Below, in pieces: positions 60,925-64,000 of a stretch of 64,000 bases of DNA; within the stretch, counting starts at the first letter, position 1; the number at the start of each line of letters is the position of its first letter. Below the pieces are notes generated by a model, which ran no database searches, was not told the DNA's origin, and worked only from the letters and a program-made list of their open reading frames with translations. The position numbers and the translations under genes were made by a program. The stretch comes from Streptomyces sp. NBC_00443. GTDB taxonomy: Bacteria; Actinomycetota; Actinomycetes; Streptomycetales; Streptomycetaceae. Location of the stretch: assembly GCF_036014175.1 (NCBI RefSeq), contig NZ_CP107917.1:4774001-4838000 (forward strand), read 5' to 3'.

Positions 60925-60946
60925 AGAACCGAGAAGGTTCGGTTCT
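60925..60946 (+). promoter_or_regulatory. Hairpin next to the bldC ribosome-binding site
   Basis: AGAACCGA-GAAGGT-TCGGTTCT has 8-bp arms and ends 5 bp before the RBS GAGGAGG of bldC. In the mRNA it would sit right beside the ribosome site and could affect initiation. Confidence 0.5.
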
Positions 60947-60962
60947 CCCGAGGAGGCCGCTC

Positions 60963-61169
60963 ATGACCGCTCGCACCCCTGATGCCGAGCCGCTGCTGAC
61001 CCCGGCTGAGGTCGCCACGATGTTCCGCGTCGACCCCAAGACGGTCACGCGGTGGGCGAAGGCCGGGAAGCTCACTTCCATCCGTACGCTCGGCGGACAC
61101 CGCCGCTACCGCGAGGCTGAGGTCCGCGCACTGCTCGCGGGCATCCCGCAGCAGCGCAGCGAGGCCTGA
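60963..61169 (+). CDS. bldC: Developmental regulator BldC (MerR-like wHTH)
   Basis: The 68-residue protein has the winged-helix LLTPAEVATMFRVDPKTVTR followed by WAKAGKLTSIRTLGGHRRY, which is the BldC sequence. It binds direct repeats cooperatively and controls the switch from vegetative growth to sporulation. The ATG at 60963 has a strong RBS. It is monocistronic with a strong U-tract terminator at 61315. Confidence 0.97.
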   Translation: MTARTPDAEPLLTPAEVATMFRVDPKTVTRWAKAGKLTSIRTLGGHRRYREAEVRALLAGIPQQRSEA

Positions 61170-61314
61170 ACAACTTCATAACCGGGCAAAACGGCAGTTC
61201 CCCCAACCGCCGCGGCGCCCGACCCCTAGCTCCAAGCGACGCGGGTTCTGCCCCAACGGAGCCCACGCCCAAGCCAATCAGAGCACTTCAGGCACGCAGC
61301 AAGGGTGCGTCGTA

Positions 61315-61354
61315 GATCGCGCTGGACTCCGCCGAGTCCAGCGCGATCTTTTTT
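61315..61354 (+). terminator. Intrinsic terminator with 15-bp stem and six T
   Basis: GATCGCGCTGGACTC-CGCC-GAGTCCAGCGCGATC is followed by TTTTTT. It is the best canonical terminator in the window and lies 145 bp after bldC. Confidence 0.95.
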
Positions 61355-61482
61355 GTGCGCAGGATGTGTGCCGGCAGACGGTCCTGTGGGCGGCCTTGTC
61401 GGAGTCTGGGGAGGCTCGTCGGATCTCCTGTGGACTCGCCCTGAGGGTCACTCAGCGTGCACCGGGCGATCGCCGAAAGCTG

Positions 61483-61620
61483 GTGCAATTGCACATATTA
61501 AATTGACCAGTTGTAGGCGAGGTGTAAGTACCAGGCTTGCGGAAACTCATGCCGTGACACCCGTCACACGGCACGGTGCTTGTTGCCTCTGGCCTGTGTG
61601 CGCTATTGGGGCACACGGCT
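61483..61620 (+). ncRNA. Candidate small RNA with its own promoter (hypothetical)
   Basis: In a 308-bp gap without genes (61355-61662) there is a perfect palindrome GTGCAATTGCAC (61483-61494). A promoter-like TTGACC (61503-61508) and TAAGTA (61525-61530) follow 16 bp apart. Downstream lie two hairpins: GCCGTGAC/GTCAC-A-CGGC at 61551-61572 and GTGTGC/GCACAC near 61596-61616. No open frame of note follows on this strand, so a regulated sRNA is proposed. Confidence 0.3.
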
Positions 61621-61662
61621 TCCAGTGGCCCACGGCGGAACGGTAGTTGACGTTGCCCGCGG

Positions 61663-61881
61663 TCACGCCGAGGACGTGGCCTCGTCCTCGGCGACCTCCT
61701 CGGGAGGCGGGGTCGCCGGCTGCGCGCCGGGCGGGGCGGGGTGCGGCGCGGAAGCCATCGCCAGGCGCAACAGGTGATGGCAGATCGGGCAGTGGCGAGT
61801 GAGATGTCGTGGATAGCAGGAGGCGGCCGACAGGTGCGCACGGAGCAACGCCCGCGTCTCGTGCCTAGTCGATGCCGCCAT
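61663..61881 (-). CDS. DUF6274-family protein (72 aa)
   Basis: The short protein (MAASTRHETRALLRAHLSAA, CYPRHLTRHCPICHHLLRLA) has a compact Cys/His cluster (C, HCPICH) that may bind zinc, and a Pro/Glu-rich tail. It is conserved beside bldC in Streptomyces; the function is unknown. The ATG at 61881 is preferred because the family starts MAASTRHE; the upstream in-frame sequence is not conserved. Confidence 0.75.
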   Translation of the reverse strand: MAASTRHETRALLRAHLSAASCYPRHLTRHCPICHHLLRLAMASAPHPAPPGAQPATPPPEEVAEDEATSSA

Positions 61882-61991
61882 ACGCCACCTCCAGGGGGTC
61901 ACGCCGGGAAGAGCCCTGATTTCTGGGTACCGAGCGAATGTGACTCCGTCAAGGTGGCAGGGGCCTCCCCCGGCCGCCACCGAACACGAAG

Positions 61992-62024
61992 AAGGCCCGC
62001 TTCCCTCGCCGGGATGCGGGCCTT
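61992..62024. terminator. Hairpin beside the tRNA-Asp relic
   Basis: AAGGCCCGCTTCCC and GGGATGCGGGCCTT pair with one mismatch. It precedes the relic exactly as the hairpin at 62135 precedes the functional tRNA-Asp. Confidence 0.75.
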
Positions 62025-62030
62025 ACCTCT

Positions 62031-62107
62031 TCACTGCGGTCCTGACGGGATTTGCTGTCCTCGATTGCGGCTGCGCCGCGGGCGCGGCCTCCACCTTGGC
62101 AGGGTGG
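62031..62107 (-). pseudogene. tRNA-Asp relic (duplicated and disrupted)
   Basis: The 23 bases at 62031-62053 equal 62171-62193 (3' flank, acceptor and T-arm start of the real tRNA-Asp). GCGGCCTCCACCTTG at 62084 matches 62200. Between them 30 bases replace 6, destroying the T-arm. The anticodon position reads GCC instead of GTC, and the 5' half is lost. Confidence 0.8.
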
Positions 62108-62134
62108 GAGGTGGGTGACATGGGGATACAGAAG

Positions 62135-62162
62135 GGCCCGTGTCCCTGGTGGGACACGGGCC
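62135..62162. terminator. 12-bp perfect hairpin after tRNA-Asp
   Basis: GGCCCGTGTCCC-TGGT-GGGACACGGGCC lies 15 bp beyond the tRNA 3' end on the minus strand. Confidence 0.85.
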
Positions 62163-62176
62163 GATCTCGTTCACTG

Positions 62177-62251
62177 CGGTCCTGACGGGATTTGAACCCG
62201 CGGCCTCCACCTTGACAGGGTGGCGAGCACTCCAAACTGCTCCACAGGACC
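62177..62251 (-). tRNA. tRNA-Asp (anticodon GTC)
   Basis: The 75 nt have an acceptor GGTCCTG/CAGGACC, discriminator G, anticodon arm CCACCCTGTCAAGGTGG and T-loop GTTCAAA. CCA is not encoded. Confidence 0.93.
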
Positions 62252-62345
62252 AGGTTTCGCTGCGCCATTCGTGCGTTGCGCTGCGAGAAGAGACTGTACA
62301 GGAGGGCGAGCCCACTGGTCGAACTCACCCTGCGTACGCGGACGG

Positions 62346-64000
62346 TTACGGCGCCAGCGTGTCGATCGTCTTCACGATCCGCTTGTCCGAGATCGGATAC
62401 GCCGTGCCGAGCGCGTGCGCGAAGTAGCTGACGCGCAGCTCCTCCAGCATCCAGCGGACGTCCAGCACCTGCGAAGGGACCGGACGGCCCTGCGGCAGCT
62501 GCTCCAGCAGCCAGGCGTACTCGTCCTGCATCTCGTGGACCTTCTCCATACGCGTCGAGTCGCGCTGGACGTTCGTCGGCATCTGCTGGAGGCGGCGGTC
62601 CACCGCGATCAGGTACCGCATGAGGTCGGGCAGGCGGCGCAGACCCGCCTGCGTCACGAAGCCGGGCTTCACGAGGGCATCCAGCTGCTTGCGGACGTCC
62701 GTGAGGTTTGCCAGCAGGACAGGGCTGCGTACGCCCTTCAGGCGGCGCTCAGCGGCCTGCCAGGCCGCCAGCACCTGCTCTACCTGGCCCACCGCACGGA
62801 CCGTCGTGTCGACGATCTCGGCACGCACTCTGTCGTACAGCTTCCGGTACGACTCCTCGTCCCACGCCGGCCCCCCGAATTCACCGATCAGCTTGTCCGC
62901 CGCCCCCATCGCGCAGTCGTCGAAGAGGGCCTGGACCGAACCGTGGGGGTTGGCGGACAGGGCGAGCTTCTGGGCGTTCGTCAGCTTCTCGGACGCGAAC
63001 TTCGCAGGGTTGACCGGAATGTTGCGCAGGATCAGGCGGCGGGTGCCCTTCCACATCGCCTCCGCCTGCTCCGCCTCCGTGTCGAAGAGCCGGACCGAGA
63101 CCGTGTCGCCGTCGTCCACCAGCGCCGGGTACGCCTTGACCGGCTGGCCGGCGCGGCGGGTCTCGAAGACGCGGGTCAGCGTGCCGATGGTCCAGTCGGT
63201 CAGGCCCTTGCGTTCCAGGGACTCACCGCCCTGGCGGGAGGCGGTGGCCGCCGCGGCCTGCGAGAGGGCCTGCCTCGCCTTCGGCTTCAGACGGAGCCTC
63301 AGGGTCTCCAGGTCCTTGTCCTCGGCCAGCTTGCGGCGCCGCTCGTCGATGATCCGGAACGTGATGCGCAGATGGTCGGGGACCCTCGACCAGTCGAAGT
63401 CGTCGGCCGTGAAGGGGACTCCGACCATGCGCTTCAGCTCGCGCGCCATGGTCACGGTCAGCGGCTCCTGGAGCGACTGTGCTTGATTGCGCCCCTGCGG
63501 GGACGACGCCGCATCCAGGAACCGCTTCGCGAAGTTCGGCGCCGGTACGTAGTGGCGGCGGATCGGCTTCGGGAGGGAGCGGATCAGCTCGGTCACCAGC
63601 TCCTCCCGCAGACCCGGGATCTGCCAGTCGAAGCCCTCGTCCGTGACCTGGTTGAGGACCTGGAGCGGGACGTGGACCGTCACACCGTCCGCGTCCGCGC
63701 CCGGCTCGAACTGGTACGTGACACGGAACTTCAGCTGCCCCTGCCGCCACGCGTCGGGATAGTCGTCCTTGGTGACCGCCTCAGCAGACTCCCGGATGAG
63801 CATCTCGCGCTCGAAGTCCAGGTACTCGGGCTCCTCGTGCCGCTTGCGCTTCCACCAGGAGTCGAAGTGGGCCCCGGACACCACGTCGTCGGGCACCCGC
63901 CGGTCGTAGAAGTCGAACAGTGTGTCGTCGTCCACGACGATGTCCCGGCGCCGCGCCCGGTGCTCCAACTCCTCCACCTCGCTGAGGAGTCTGCGGTTGT
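62346..64000 (-). CDS. hrpA: ATP-dependent RNA helicase HrpA, C-terminal part (gene continues beyond the window)
   Basis: The frame is open from the window end to the stop at 62346, at least 551 codons. It contains the HrpA-specific C-terminal region (DUF3418): FYDRRVPDDVVSGAHFDSWW, VTVHVPLQVLNQVTDEGFDW and GLREELVTELIRSLPK. The final part ends ISDKRIVKTID. The DEAH helicase core lies outside. HrpA-like helicases act on mRNA and stalled ribosomes in E. coli. No start is visible in the window. Confidence 0.93.
   Translation of the reverse strand, partial: NRRLLSEVEELEHRARRRDIVVDDDTLFDFYDRRVPDDVVSGAHFDSWWKRKRHEEPEYLDFEREMLIRESAEAVTKDDYPDAWRQGQLKFRVTYQFEPGADADGVTVHVPLQVLNQVTDEGFDWQIPGLREELVTELIRSLPKPIRRHYVPAPNFAKRFLDAASSPQGRNQAQSLQEPLTVTMARELKRMVGVPFTADDFDWSRVPDHLRITFRIIDERRRKLAEDKDLETLRLRLKPKARQALSQAAAATASRQGGESLERKGLTDWTIGTLTRVFETRRAGQPVKAYPALVDDGDTVSVRLFDTEAEQAEAMWKGTRRLILRNIPVNPAKFASEKLTNAQKLALSANPHGSVQALFDDCAMGAADKLIGEFGGPAWDEESYRKLYDRVRAEIVDTTVRAVGQVEQVLAAWQAAERRLKGVRSPVLLANLTDVRKQLDALVKPGFVTQAGLRRLPDLMRYLIAVDRRLQQMPTNVQRDSTRMEKVHEMQDEYAWLLEQLPQGRPVPSQVLDVRWMLEELRVSYFAHALGTAYPISDKRIVKTIDTLAP

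Larger units (their letters stand above)
60391..60962. other. Long upstream region of bldC (572 bp)
   Basis: There is no convincing gene. It holds two perfect hairpins (60700-60728, 60925-60946), and the G-rich run GGGGGG at about 60678-60683. The composition is less GC-rich than coding DNA. Long regulatory leaders are usual for bld genes; promoters could not be fixed with certainty. Confidence 0.6.

Overview
The window is high-GC actinobacterial chromosome, almost certainly Streptomyces: GTG starts are frequent, genes overlap by GTGA/ATGA, and it carries bldC, an Lsr2-family protein, Streptomyces-type TerD and SpoIIE-phosphatase genes, and a purine-gene order (purD ... purC ... purS-purQ-purL ... 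purF-purM) that, from memory, matches the SCO406x-SCO409x region of S. coelicolor. No database search was possible; family names come from recognising motifs in the translated sequence.

Layout. 1-4419: end of a galactoside-type sugar ABC transporter operon with a GH36-type alpha-galactosidase and a GH42 beta-galactosidase. 4482-9281: a double TerD-domain stress protein, an Fpg/Nei DNA glycosylase and a large PAS-GAF-SpoIIE-ATPase phosphatase. 9351-10361: small genes, including a possible LexA-box-controlled one and a small secreted protein.

10392-33886 is an accretion island in a tRNA-Ser(GGA) gene. The intact tRNA lies at its right end (33799-33886, minus strand). Copies of the tRNA 3' half plus downstream flank recur at 10392, 12944 and 16977, and three of the four copies are preceded by an integrase-type terminator hairpin. 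The right-hand segment (16977-33854, about 16.8 kb) looks like a complete actinomycete integrative and conjugative element (AICE): integrase, excisionase, rolling-circle Rep, FtsK-like TraB, Spd-like small proteins, two GntR regulators with recognisable operator repeats, and an ATP-binding regulatory protein. It also has a low-GC cargo block at 17.8-23.4 kb: an uncharacterised two-gene unit with a three-helix membrane protein, a membrane-anchored protein, an Abi-C/HEPN-like protein and an OLD-family ATPase-TOPRIM nuclease. I read this block as candidate phage-defence cargo. The left-hand segments are decayed older insertions: transposase fragments, a VapBC pair, a helicase-associated/WYL protein and an integrase pseudogene closely related to the intact integrase.

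33962-62251 is conserved core: SRP RNA, dnaX (reading frame broken or shifted in its Pro/Ala linker), purD, a repeat-containing degenerate M48-like membrane protein (also frame-broken), an N,N-dimethylformamidase-like protein, purC, a DesK/DesR-type two-component system with a drug-type ABC exporter, three tRNA-Gly genes, the Lsr2 paralogue, purSQL, a short series of regulatory and envelope genes, purF-purM, DUF3073, valine dehydrogenase, bldC, DUF6274 and tRNA-Asp with a relic duplicate. The window ends inside hrpA (minus strand). The pur genes together cover most of de novo IMP synthesis.
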